Assembly (NCBI RefSeq): GCF_000368025.1
Contig: NZ_KB849210.1
Coordinates: 7,549 to 71,548, forward strand
Direction: 5' to 3'
DNA: 64,000 bases
Origin: Acinetobacter parvus DSM 16617 = CIP 108168
GTDB lineage: Bacteria; Pseudomonadota; Gammaproteobacteria; Pseudomonadales; Moraxellaceae
A program made the translations under genes and the position numbers. Below are positions 16,092 through 23,295 of the stretch, one piece after another. How positions within the stretch are numbered: position 1 is the first letter of the stretch; each line of letters begins with the position of its first letter. Under the pieces are notes generated by a model that was not told the origin of the DNA, did no database searches, and saw only the letters and a program-made list of their open reading frames with translations.

Positions 16092-16559
16092 GTGAATATT
16101 TACCAAAAACTACGTTCATCCTACGAAAAGACATATAAAACCGTGAATCATTTCATATTATATTTTGATGTAATATATTCAGCAAAACAAACAATTACCC
16201 TATTTGAACGTCCGTGGATTGGCACAGAAATCAACGGCAAATTCCTAGAGGTCGACAGTCCCAACCGCCCTGCTATTTATTTTGATGCAAAAAACAAGCG
16301 TTTTGCAGGTGCAGATGGTTGTAACAAAATACAGGATAGCTTTGACAGCAATAATCAACACTTAAAGCTGGGTCAAATAGCGTCAACATTAATGGCCTGT
16401 CATGGTGCCCAGGATACTATTTCTCGTGAATACAATGATGCACTGGCACAAACCAATCGCTATGAGGTGAAAGGACATGAGCTGAAGTTTCTAGATAAAT
16501 CAGGTCAAACTTTAGTGAAGTTTGTGACGGTTATTCAGCCGCTTCCTTTCAAGAACTGA
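16092..16559 (+). CDS. META domain (HslJ-like) protein
   Basis: 155 residues with a GTG start. Residues 40-150 look like a META domain: W-I-G-T-E-I-N-G, then IYFDAKNKRFAGADGCNKI, then TLMACHG, and LKFLDKSGQTLVKF near the end. META proteins are usually exported or lipoproteins. Here the first 36 residues (MNIYQKLRSSYEKTYKTVNH then FILYFDVIYSAKQTITLF) show no lipobox and only a poor hydrophobic stretch, so the export signal may be lost or the start may be wrong. It begins 16 bases after the DUF4105 stop and ends at a strong terminator. Confidence 0.65.
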   Translation: MNIYQKLRSSYEKTYKTVNHFILYFDVIYSAKQTITLFERPWIGTEINGKFLEVDSPNRPAIYFDAKNKRFAGADGCNKIQDSFDSNNQHLKLGQIASTLMACHGAQDTISREYNDALAQTNRYEVKGHELKFLDKSGQTLVKFVTVIQPLPFKN

Positions 16560-16573
16560 TAATGTCTTGAAGT

Positions 16574-16615
16574 AAAAAGTAAAAACCCGTTTCAAATACG
16601 GGCTTTTACTTTTTA
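16574..16615 (+). terminator. Terminator after the META-domain gene
   Basis: AAAAAGTAAAA plus CCCGT pairs with ACGGG plus TTTTACTTTTT around a 7-base loop, giving a long stem ending in T residues. It could act in both directions. Confidence 0.8.
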
Positions 16616-16666
16616 GGCACTTCGTTTACTTTAATAGCATTCTGAAAAATTAGAAAAGGGAAATAT

Positions 16667-17191
16667 ATGCAGCAGGCACTGTTTGGTGGTGGATGTTTTT
16701 GGTGTGTAGAGGCTGTGTTTTTACAACTTAAAGGTGTAGAAAAAGTGGTGAGTGGCTATGCGGGCGGTATTGTCCACAACCCAAATTATGAGCAGGTCTG
16801 TCAGGGCAATACACAGCATGCCGAGGTGGTCCTGATTGATTTTGATGAACAGCAGATCAGCTATTCACAACTCCTGAACGTGTTTTTCACCACACATGAT
16901 CCAACCACATTAAACCGTCAGGGCAATGATATTGGCACACAATACCGTTCCGTCATTTACTATTTTAATGATGAACAGAAACAGCAGGCTGAACAGGTCA
17001 TTCAGGGTCTGGAAGATGAAAACCTCAACATTGTCACCGAGTTAAGTCCAGCACCTACATTTTATCCTGCGGAAGAGTATCACCAGAATTTCTATGCCCG
17101 TAACCCATCACAGGGTTATTGCAACTTTAGCATTCCACCCAAGCTTTCCAAGCTACGCTCGAGGTTTGCGGACTTGCTCAAAACCGAATAG
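16667..17191 (+). CDS. msrA: Peptide methionine sulfoxide reductase MsrA
   Basis: Repairs oxidised proteins by reducing the S-epimer of methionine sulfoxide. 174 residues with the catalytic motif GGGCFWCVEAVF near the N-terminus, then GYAGG, NYEQVCQGNTQHAEVV and the PAEEYHQNFY block. No signal peptide, so the cytoplasmic form. AAAGGGA lies 7-8 bases before the ATG. It is a single gene, bounded by terminators on both sides, and converges on exbD. Confidence 0.97.
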   Translation: MQQALFGGGCFWCVEAVFLQLKGVEKVVSGYAGGIVHNPNYEQVCQGNTQHAEVVLIDFDEQQISYSQLLNVFFTTHDPTTLNRQGNDIGTQYRSVIYYFNDEQKQQAEQVIQGLEDENLNIVTELSPAPTFYPAEEYHQNFYARNPSQGYCNFSIPPKLSKLRSRFADLLKTE

Positions 17192-17194
17192 CCC

Positions 17195-17229
17195 AAAAAA
17201 AAGCAACTCATCATAGAGTTGCTTTTTTA
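17195..17229. terminator. Bidirectional terminator between msrA and exbD
   Basis: AAAAGCAACTC and GAGTTGCTTTT form a perfect 11-bp stem with a 6-base loop, flanked by A and T runs so it can serve both convergent genes. Confidence 0.85.
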
Positions 17230-17246
17230 TCCAGCCCACTACAAGA

Positions 17247-17651
17247 TCAGTTTTCACTGGCAAATGCGATATCTGTCAAACCTGCCTCACTGGCACGGGA
17301 CATCACCTGAGCAACTGTATCATATTTTGATTCTTTATCCGCCCTTAACACAATGGTAGGCTGAACAGACTGCTTCGCCTGATCCTGAAAGCGTTGCTCA
17401 AGCTCATCCAGACTTACCACTTCCGCATTCCAAGCCACTTCACCTTGCTGGTTCACGTTAATCGTGATCGGTTTCTGTGGCGGTGGCTGTATCTCAGCCG
17501 TTGTTTTTGGCAAGGTTAATGGAATGGAGGGGTTGGCAACCGTTGCTGTGACCAAGAAAATAATCATCAATACCAGCATAATGTCGATCAGAGGAATGAG
17601 GTTCATCTCATTCATGCCACTATCGTGGTCTTCACCCAATTGAAAACCCAT
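17247..17651 (-). CDS. exbD: Biopolymer transport protein ExbD
   Basis: 134-residue inner-membrane protein with one membrane helix (PLIDIMLVLMIIFLVTATV). The conserved Asp in that helix carries protons, with ExbB, to energise TonB. The periplasmic domain has the usual PTIVLRADKESKYDTVAQVM block. I take the ATG giving MGFQLGEDHDSGMNEMNLIP: the GGAGG ribosome site lies inside the six-codon TTG extension, which rules that out. It is the last gene of tonB-exbB-exbD, starting one base after the exbB stop. Confidence 0.94.
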   Translation of the reverse strand: MGFQLGEDHDSGMNEMNLIPLIDIMLVLMIIFLVTATVANPSIPLTLPKTTAEIQPPPQKPITINVNQQGEVAWNAEVVSLDELEQRFQDQAKQSVQPTIVLRADKESKYDTVAQVMSRASEAGLTDIAFASEN

Positions 17652-17652
17652 C

Positions 17653-18273
17653 TTAAGCTTGACCTCCAACTAAGCTTTGTTGAGTCGCTTTAGTTTCTGT
17701 TTTTATAGGTGTCTCTTGCTGCAACATCGTATCGATTAACAGGCTATGCGCTTGATCTTGTAAATCATGTGCCAAGCCACGATTGAAACGTACACAAATG
17801 TTGTAAGCCAATACCGCAGGAATCGCTACAGATAATCCCAAACCAGTCATGATCAACGCTTCACCAACAGGTGTTGCGACTTGCGCTAAGCCTGCCTGAC
17901 CGCTCGTACCTACAGCGACCAGTGCATGGAAAATTCCCCACACCGTACCAAACAAACCCACAAATGGTGCAAGTGAGGCAATCGTCCCAAGAACAGAGAC
18001 ACCTTTTTCCGCCTGTGACTTTTCGGCAGAGATCTGGCGAAGCAATGCCTGCTCCGCAACCGCCTTGCGCTGTTCAAAGGTTAAAGGCTGTAGTTTAGAT
18101 TTCAAGGTTGCCAGAGCCTGAGCAAGCTGGGCATAGGCCTGTTGCTTCAACTGGCGTGTTCCCAATAGGCGTAGAATGAAAATAGTCCATGTCGCAATCG
18201 ACATTGCTAAAAGGATGAAATACAGGGTTTTACTCACTGCATCTGCATGTTGCCAATAAACTGAAAAGTTCAT
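17653..18273 (-). CDS. exbB: ExbB / MotA-TolQ proton channel family protein
   Basis: 206-residue inner-membrane protein with three membrane helices: near residues 15-35 (TLYFILLAMSIATWTIFILR), about 100-125 (LGTIASLAPFVGLFGTVWGI) and about 140-165 (LIMTGLGLSVAIPAVLAYNI). The family block GLFGTVWGIF...G-x-A-x-V-ATPVGEALI-TG-GL is intact. It forms the pentameric proton channel around ExbD that powers TonB-dependent uptake. It sits between tonB and exbD, 42 bases after tonB. Confidence 0.94.
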   Translation of the reverse strand: MNFSVYWQHADAVSKTLYFILLAMSIATWTIFILRLLGTRQLKQQAYAQLAQALATLKSKLQPLTFEQRKAVAEQALLRQISAEKSQAEKGVSVLGTIASLAPFVGLFGTVWGIFHALVAVGTSGQAGLAQVATPVGEALIMTGLGLSVAIPAVLAYNICVRFNRGLAHDLQDQAHSLLIDTMLQQETPIKTETKATQQSLVGGQA

Positions 18274-18315
18274 ATACGAACTCCTGATTTTATCTGTCGC
18301 GAGGACTCAAATTGG

Positions 18316-19068
18316 TTAAGGACTAAGATCAAACGGTTGTTCTGCGCGAATTGGGTACGCAACACCATTTTCCATATAGGGTTTAAATTTCGCACTTTTA
18401 ACGGCACGTAAAATCTTTTCATCCAGACCTGGCAAACCACTACTGCGCGTAATACGGGCATTGGTAATTTTACCTTTCTCATCTGCTTCGATGAGTACCA
18501 TTGCCGAACGCGGCTGGTTTTCCAGATCTTTTGCGGACACTGACAGTTTTGGTGAACGGCTCCACTGCACGCCTGAACCACCAATTGAAACACGTTTTGG
18601 CGATGGATCGGCTGGCGGCGCTGCGGCTTTAGGCACTTCAACAACAGGCTGAGGTTTCTCAATCACTTTTTCTGTGACAGTCGTGTTCACCACAACCGAC
18701 TCAACCTTTGGCTCAACTTTTTCAACCACAGGTTTCGGTGCCTCGGCTTTTTTAACCTGCTGAATTTTTTCTATTTTTTTAGGTGGTGGTAATGCCTTTT
18801 CAACCACCTTGACCTGTTTCACTTCTTTTTTAGGTTCTGGTGGTTTGGGCTTTTCTTTAGGCTTCGGTGGCTCAGGCTTAGGTGGTTCCTGAATCTTGAC
18901 AAATTTTATCCTGATTGGATCTTTTTCAACTGGTTTAAGTTCCATCGTTTTCATGTGGTTCACCGCCCACAGAACTCCCACATGACCCATCACGACCACC
19001 ACGAGGGCGGCAAGGATTTTTTTCTTCATCGGATGAGATGTATTCAATAGTGCAGGAGATTGACTCAT
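18316..19068 (-). CDS. tonB: Energy transducer TonB
   Basis: 250-residue TonB. It has an N-terminal membrane anchor (ILAALVVVVMGHVGVLWAV) with the conserved His, then a long Pro-Lys-Glu periplasmic spacer (PPKPEPPKPKEKPKPPEPKK and onward to about residue 130). The C-terminal TonB domain ends the protein (SAMVLIEADEKGKITNARIT ... LDEKILRAVKSAKFKPY). It couples the proton motive force harvested by ExbB-ExbD to outer-membrane siderophore, heme and vitamin receptors. It is the first gene of its operon. Two weak Fur-like sites lie 90-140 bases upstream, in keeping with iron control. Confidence 0.95.
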   Translation of the reverse strand: MSQSPALLNTSHPMKKKILAALVVVVMGHVGVLWAVNHMKTMELKPVEKDPIRIKFVKIQEPPKPEPPKPKEKPKPPEPKKEVKQVKVVEKALPPPKKIEKIQQVKKAEAPKPVVEKVEPKVESVVVNTTVTEKVIEKPQPVVEVPKAAAPPADPSPKRVSIGGSGVQWSRSPKLSVSAKDLENQPRSAMVLIEADEKGKITNARITRSSGLPGLDEKILRAVKSAKFKPYMENGVAYPIRAEQPFDLSP

Positions 19069-19161
19069 GAGAATCTAGTTACCTAATAGATGGTGACGCT
19101 TTAAAAATAAAAAAACGATTTCACTCATCGGATAGAACAATGAAAGTGCCGTAATAATAAA

Positions 19162-19209
19162 TGAGAAGTGTTTTCATTTTCAACTATTTTTTCTTGTCGA
19201 ATCATTATC
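19162..19209 (-). promoter_or_regulatory. Weak Fur-like sites upstream of tonB
   Basis: TGAGAAGTGTTTTCA (19162-19176) is an imperfect 7-1-7 palindrome of Fur-box type. AATCATTATC (19200-19209) matches the right half of the 19-bp Fur consensus. Both are partial matches. Confidence 0.3.
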
Positions 19210-19225
19210 CATTGAAAAATAGGCA

Positions 19226-19257
19226 TAAAAAAACATGCCCTGAAGCATGTTATTTTT
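19226..19257 (-). terminator. Terminator downstream of purU
   Basis: AACATGC and GCATGTT form a 7-bp stem with a 6-base loop; on the minus strand it is followed by a run of seven T, 25 bases past the purU stop. Confidence 0.75.
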
Positions 19258-19281
19258 ACATAATGCATACACAATAATAGA

Positions 19282-20145
19282 TTAGAACACTACGGTTTTA
19301 TTGCCATCGACAATGATGCGGTCTTCCAGATGCCATTTGACTGCACGTGCCAATACATTACGCTCTACATCCTCGCCCAACTCGCGCAATTGCTCAACAT
19401 TGTAATCGTGGCTAACACGTTCAACATCTTGTTCAATGATTGGACCTTGGTCGAGATCAGCAGTCACGTAATGTGCTGTTGCACCAATCAGCTTCACCCC
19501 TTTCTCATACGCTTGCTTATAAGGATTTGCACCTACGAAAGCAGGTAAGAATGAATGGTGAATATTGATAATCTTCATTTCCCACTTGGCAACAAAGTCT
19601 TCACTCAAAATCTGCATATAACGCGCCAAGATCAATAGATCATTGCCCTGCATCATTTCATCAATTTGCGCATAAGCTTCGACTTTATTGTCTTTATTGA
19701 CTGGTATTACATGGAATGGAATACCAAAATTTTCAACCGATTCACGCAAATCTGGATGGTTTGAGATGACTTGGGTAATTTCACATGGCAATGAGCCACG
19801 TGCATGGCGCCATAACAATTCCAATAAAGCATGGTCTACTTTAGAAACCAGAATACCCACTTTCTTTAGTTCACCCACAAAAGTCAATTTCCATTGCATT
19901 TCATAACGTTCAGCAACGTTGGCAGCAAAGGTTTGCATTAATGCTTCTTTACGAGATTGCAAATGATCAAGTTCAAACTCAACACGCATGAAATAACGTC
20001 CGCCTTGAGCTTCTGTAGCATACTGATCAAGTGCGGTAATATTTGCTCCCTGATGATACAAAAAGCTCGATACAGCTTGCACGATCCCTGGCTTATCTTC
20101 GCAAGTAATCAGTAGTCGTGCCGTATGGGCAGTAGTCGTGTTCAT
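19282..20145 (-). CDS. purU: Formyltetrahydrofolate deformylase
   Basis: Hydrolyses 10-formyl-THF to formate and THF, balancing one-carbon pools and supplying formate for PurT. 288 residues. An N-terminal ACT domain (LLITCEDKPGIVQAVSSFL) is followed by a formyltransferase fold with the catalytic Asn-His-Asp set: INIHHSFLPAF, then IGATAHYVTADLDQGPIIEQ. I start at MNTTTAHTARLL; a 9-codon extension is in frame but not expected in the family. It is a single gene with its own terminator. Confidence 0.95.
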   Translation of the reverse strand: MNTTTAHTARLLITCEDKPGIVQAVSSFLYHQGANITALDQYATEAQGGRYFMRVEFELDHLQSRKEALMQTFAANVAERYEMQWKLTFVGELKKVGILVSKVDHALLELLWRHARGSLPCEITQVISNHPDLRESVENFGIPFHVIPVNKDNKVEAYAQIDEMMQGNDLLILARYMQILSEDFVAKWEMKIINIHHSFLPAFVGANPYKQAYEKGVKLIGATAHYVTADLDQGPIIEQDVERVSHDYNVEQLRELGEDVERNVLARAVKWHLEDRIIVDGNKTVVF

Positions 20146-20229
20146 GTGGTTAATATCACTTATTCGAATCAAGTTAAAATCAAGCCGAGCATTCTAGCGC
20201 TTTTTTGTCATTGACTAAATAGGTGAAGC

Positions 20230-20931
20230 CTACTCATCGTCGTCATTTTTAAGGTTGGAGAGGCTGGCAAACAATTCTGATGGACCGAGTGAGCGCAGCA
20301 ACTGCTCGTAGGTCTGACGGCTTTCCCCCATTAAATATGGACCTTCCAGGAAAACCATTTGACGCAGTGCCTGCCAGACCCACTTTTCCTCCAGACGGTT
20401 GTTGTCACTGATATGGCCCGACATATACAAAAAGTTGGTCCAGTTGGTCAGCACAATCCAAAGGTTGATGATCAATGCCTCAATTTCCGAGTCCGTCATT
20501 TTCATCAGGCCAGCATCCACGAATGCACGGTAAATTTTCTGGCCCTGTTGCATCACCTGTCCAGCAAAGCGAGGATAAACCTTTCGGAAGTCCTCATTGT
20601 TTTCAACAAGATGATAGACATCGCGATGAATAAAACGATAAGCCCACAACTGGTTGCTCAACACCTGAAAATACCTGATTTTGTCATTGGCATTTAAAGG
20701 TCGATCTGTTGGTAATGCCAACATTTCCAAAGTTTCAGCCTGATATTGCTGTGCTAATTCCTTAATAATTTCCTGCTTGTTTCTAAAATGATAATACAGG
20801 TTGCCTGGGCTGATCCCCAGTTCAGCCGCAATGTGGTTGGTTGTGACCGAACGCTCGCCACGCTCATTAAACAACTGCAAACTGATTTGCAAAATTCGAT
20901 CTTTGGTTTTGTTCGGTTTAGCATGCGACAT
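20230..20931 (-). CDS. TetR family transcriptional regulator
   Basis: 233-residue TetR-type repressor. The N-terminal helix-turn-helix reads TKDRILQISLQLFNERG, then TNHIAAELGISPGNLYYHFRNKQEI, the canonical TetR pattern. The C-terminal ligand domain belongs to the group with a large helical pocket (TetR_C, FYMSG-like region). It is divergent from an aldehyde dehydrogenase gene, and the 120-bp spacer has two palindromes, one between the -35 and -10 of the dehydrogenase promoter. I infer it represses the dehydrogenase and itself, with release by an aldehyde or fatty-acid-like ligand. Confidence 0.88.
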   Translation of the reverse strand: MSHAKPNKTKDRILQISLQLFNERGERSVTTNHIAAELGISPGNLYYHFRNKQEIIKELAQQYQAETLEMLALPTDRPLNANDKIRYFQVLSNQLWAYRFIHRDVYHLVENNEDFRKVYPRFAGQVMQQGQKIYRAFVDAGLMKMTDSEIEALIINLWIVLTNWTNFLYMSGHISDNNRLEEKWVWQALRQMVFLEGPYLMGESRQTYEQLLRSLGPSELFASLSNLKNDDDE

Positions 20932-20958
20932 TGATTTTAACCATCTATAACATTATCA

Positions 20959-20980
20959 ATAGGTTATAAAACAAACCTAT
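20959..20980. promoter_or_regulatory. Inverted repeat, possible TetR operator (distal)
   Basis: ATAGGTT (20959-20965) and AACCTAT (20974-20980) are perfect 7-base inverted repeats with an 8-base spacer. The pair lies nearer the tetR start, where an autoregulatory operator would be expected. Confidence 0.45.
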
Positions 20981-20988
20981 AAAGCGAC

Positions 20989-21017
20989 TTGACACTTTAG
21001 AGTATTTACTCTAAAAA
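20989..21017 (+). promoter_or_regulatory. Aldehyde dehydrogenase promoter with embedded palindromic operator
   Basis: A perfect -35 TTGACA (20989-20994), 17-base spacer and a -10-like TAAAAA (21012-21017). The 18-base perfect palindrome TTAGAGTATTTACTCTAA (20997-21014) fills the spacer, the usual position for a TetR-type repressor site. Confidence 0.6.
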
Positions 21018-21051
21018 TTAAAAAATAATAAGCTTTTTTTGGTCTACTCCT

Positions 21052-22506
21052 ATGAACAGTCAAACAAAAACAACCGCGATGACACCTCGTGTCGATGTGC
21101 AACGGTTACATGATTTGCTTGAGCAGCAGCAAGCAGCCTACCAACGCCATCCTGTACCAAGCGCAAAAGAACGTATTGAACGCTTAGCCCGACTTAAAAA
21201 CATCTTGGTAAAATATCAAGATCAATTTGCGAACGCAATCAGTCAGGATTATGGCAACCGTGCCATTATGGAAACCAAGATTGGTGAAGTTCTTACCTGT
21301 TTAGAGCATATCAAGTACTATAGCAAGAACCTGACTGAATGGATGCAGCCCTCTAAGCGCCATATCAGCATGTTACACCAACCTGCAAAAGGCTGGGTAC
21401 AGTATCAGCCATTGGGCGTGATCGGCATTATTGCACCGTGGAACTACCCACTGCTACTTTCAGTTGGCCCACTGATCTGTGCATTGGCTGCGGGTAACCA
21501 TGCCATGATCAAGATTTCAAGTGCATCATCAAAATTCGGTTATGTACTTGAAAATGCCCTTTCTGAAGCATTCCCACAAGAATTGGTGAGCGTGGTCAAT
21601 GGTGGTGGCGCGATTTCAGATGCCTTTAGTCATTTAGCATTTGATAAATTAATTTTCACAGGTTCAACGTCTGTCGGCAAAACCGTGATGGCTGCCGCTT
21701 CACAGAACCTTGTTCCTGTAATTCTGGAACTAGGTGGAAAATCGCCTGCTCTTGTACATTCGGCAATGAATATTCGTGATGTGGCACAACGTATTGCGGT
21801 AGGTAAACTTTGGAATGCAGGTCAAACTTGCGTTGCACCTGATTACATATTCCTACCTAAAGGCAAAACGGCAGAATTCACCAAACACTATCAGGATTTT
21901 GTGAACACCATGTACCCAACACTGCGTGACAACAAGGACTATACCTCTATTGTCAATGACAAACAATACAATCGTCTTCAAGGCTATTTAGAAGATGCAC
22001 GTGATCAAGGTGCGACGATCATCGAGTTAAACAGCAAGAAAGAATCTTTAACTGAAGTTCGTAAAATTGCACCAACGTTACTCACAGGTGTAACCACAGA
22101 AATGGAAATTATGAAAAATGAGATCTTTGGTCCAATTCTTCCTATTCTAGAATATGAACATATTGAAGATGCACTTCAATTTATCAATAGTCGACCACGT
22201 CCATTGGCGTTCTATTATTTTGATATTGATATGGCTCGTGCTGATTATGTTGCAGGACGCACCCATTCTGGACATTTTGGTATTAACCAAACCCTCACTC
22301 ATGTAGCGCAAGATGATCTACCATTTGGTGGTATAGGTGCATCGGGTATGGGTAAATACCACGGCAAAGAAGGCTTTTTCAGCTTCTCACATGAACGCTC
22401 AGTGATGTCTAATCCAGTCAGTCCAAAACTGTACAGCCTCAAATTTATTTTGCCGCCGTACAATAAAGCAGCACACAAACTGCTTTTGAAAACCCTATTT
22501 CGTTAA
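21052..22506 (+). CDS. Coniferyl-aldehyde-dehydrogenase-like aldehyde dehydrogenase
   Basis: 484-residue NAD(P)-dependent aldehyde dehydrogenase. The cofactor fold shows IAPWNYPLLL and the FTGSTSVGKTVM loop; the general base Glu is in ILELGGKSPALV and the catalytic Cys in NAGQTCVAPDYIFLP. The C-terminus has a hydrophobic/basic tail (LYSLKFILPPYNKAAHKLLL) like class-3/fatty aldehyde or coniferyl aldehyde dehydrogenases. Oxidation of long-chain or aromatic aldehydes is therefore likely, but the substrate is not proven. It is divergent from a TetR gene that probably controls it and ends at a strong terminator. Confidence 0.88.
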   Translation: MNSQTKTTAMTPRVDVQRLHDLLEQQQAAYQRHPVPSAKERIERLARLKNILVKYQDQFANAISQDYGNRAIMETKIGEVLTCLEHIKYYSKNLTEWMQPSKRHISMLHQPAKGWVQYQPLGVIGIIAPWNYPLLLSVGPLICALAAGNHAMIKISSASSKFGYVLENALSEAFPQELVSVVNGGGAISDAFSHLAFDKLIFTGSTSVGKTVMAAASQNLVPVILELGGKSPALVHSAMNIRDVAQRIAVGKLWNAGQTCVAPDYIFLPKGKTAEFTKHYQDFVNTMYPTLRDNKDYTSIVNDKQYNRLQGYLEDARDQGATIIELNSKKESLTEVRKIAPTLLTGVTTEMEIMKNEIFGPILPILEYEHIEDALQFINSRPRPLAFYYFDIDMARADYVAGRTHSGHFGINQTLTHVAQDDLPFGGIGASGMGKYHGKEGFFSFSHERSVMSNPVSPKLYSLKFILPPYNKAAHKLLLKTLFR

Positions 22507-22515
22507 GCTGATCAA

Positions 22516-22551
22516 GGCATGATCTATTACACTAGATCATGCCCTGTTTTT
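22516..22551 (+). terminator. Terminator of the aldehyde dehydrogenase gene
   Basis: GGCATGATCTA and TAGATCATGCC form a perfect 11-bp stem with a 6-base loop; a T-run follows after a short CTG. Confidence 0.8.
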
Positions 22552-22562
22552 ACCAAATTCGC

Positions 22563-22591
22563 TTGTCTTTTAATCGTATTTTTGGTATAAA
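22563..22591 (+). promoter_or_regulatory. Promoter of rpmB-rpmG
   Basis: -35 TTGTCT (22563-22568), 17-base spacer and -10 TATAAA (22586-22591), followed by a GC-rich stretch, about 85 bases upstream of rpmB. Confidence 0.6.
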
Positions 22592-22674
22592 ACGCCCCTT
22601 GAATGATTTCATCCGTTTACTTGAATGGCTAGTTGCACGAAACCGTGCTGTATGAACTAGCAATGGAGTTCACC

Positions 22675-22911
22675 ATGTCTAAGGTTTGCCAAGTTACCGG
22701 CAAGCGTCCTATCGTTGGTAACAACGTATCGCACGCAAACAACAAAACCAAACGCCGGTTCGAGCCGAACCTGCACCACCACCGCTTTTGGTTAGAAAGC
22801 GAAAAACGTTTTGTACGTCTTCGCTTAACCACTAAAGGTATGCGTATTATTGATAAATTGGGTATCGAGAAAGTTGTTGCTGATCTCCGTGCTCAAGGTC
22901 AAAAGATCTAA
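22675..22911 (+). CDS. rpmB: 50S ribosomal protein L28
   Basis: 78-residue ribosomal protein L28. The start SKVCQVTGKRPIVGNNVSHA and the following NNKTKRRFEPNLHHHRFW are diagnostic. I take the ATG at 22675 (ATGTCTAAGG), with GGAG upstream; the longer in-frame extension is untranslated leader. rpmG follows after 12 bases, the usual rpmB-rpmG pair. Confidence 0.98.
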   Translation: MSKVCQVTGKRPIVGNNVSHANNKTKRRFEPNLHHHRFWLESEKRFVRLRLTTKGMRIIDKLGIEKVVADLRAQGQKI

Positions 22912-22923
22912 GGAGTCTGAGCA

Positions 22924-23079
22924 ATGCGTGATAAGATTCGTCTCGTTTCTACAGCTGGTACTGGTTATTTCTATACCACAACTAAAAATAAACGTACTAT
23001 GCCGGAAAAGATGGAAATCAAAAAATTTGATCCAAAAATCCGTCAACACGTAATCTTCAAAGAAGCTAAAATTAAATAA
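22924..23079 (+). CDS. rpmG: 50S ribosomal protein L33
   Basis: 51-residue L33: MRDKIRLVSTAGTGYFYTTT, then KNKRTMPEKMEIKKFDPKIR and QHVIFKEAKIK. It matches E. coli L33 from residue 5 on. The zinc-binding cysteine pairs of the C+ form are absent, so this is the zinc-independent (C-) type. AGGAG stands at the right distance from the ATG. It is second in the rpmB-rpmG operon and is followed at once by a terminator. Confidence 0.98.
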   Translation: MRDKIRLVSTAGTGYFYTTTKNKRTMPEKMEIKKFDPKIRQHVIFKEAKIK

Positions 23080-23092
23080 TTTTAGTTTTCTT

Positions 23093-23122
23093 AAAAAACG
23101 GCTTCTTTTGAAGCCGTTTTTT
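23093..23122 (+). terminator. Terminator of rpmB-rpmG
   Basis: AAAAAACGGCTTC and GAAGCCGTTTTTT form a perfect 13-bp stem around a TTTT loop. Confidence 0.9.
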
Positions 23123-23295
23123 ATTGCCTAAAAAATGCTATTAATAGTAAGAAATGAGTTACATGATTTTTTTTGATCATTAAAAAAATTATCATCAACA
23201 AATTCGATTTTACTTGTTACAATTTATTCGCTGTTTTCTTGGCATGTTTTATGCTCATTTATTTCTACCTTAACCGCAACGATTAAGGAGCTTCG

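Noticed and set aside
18270..18662. 130-codon minus-strand frame overlapping tonB
   Set aside because: It is an alternate phase of the TonB C-terminal coding sequence; the TonB frame explains the region fully.
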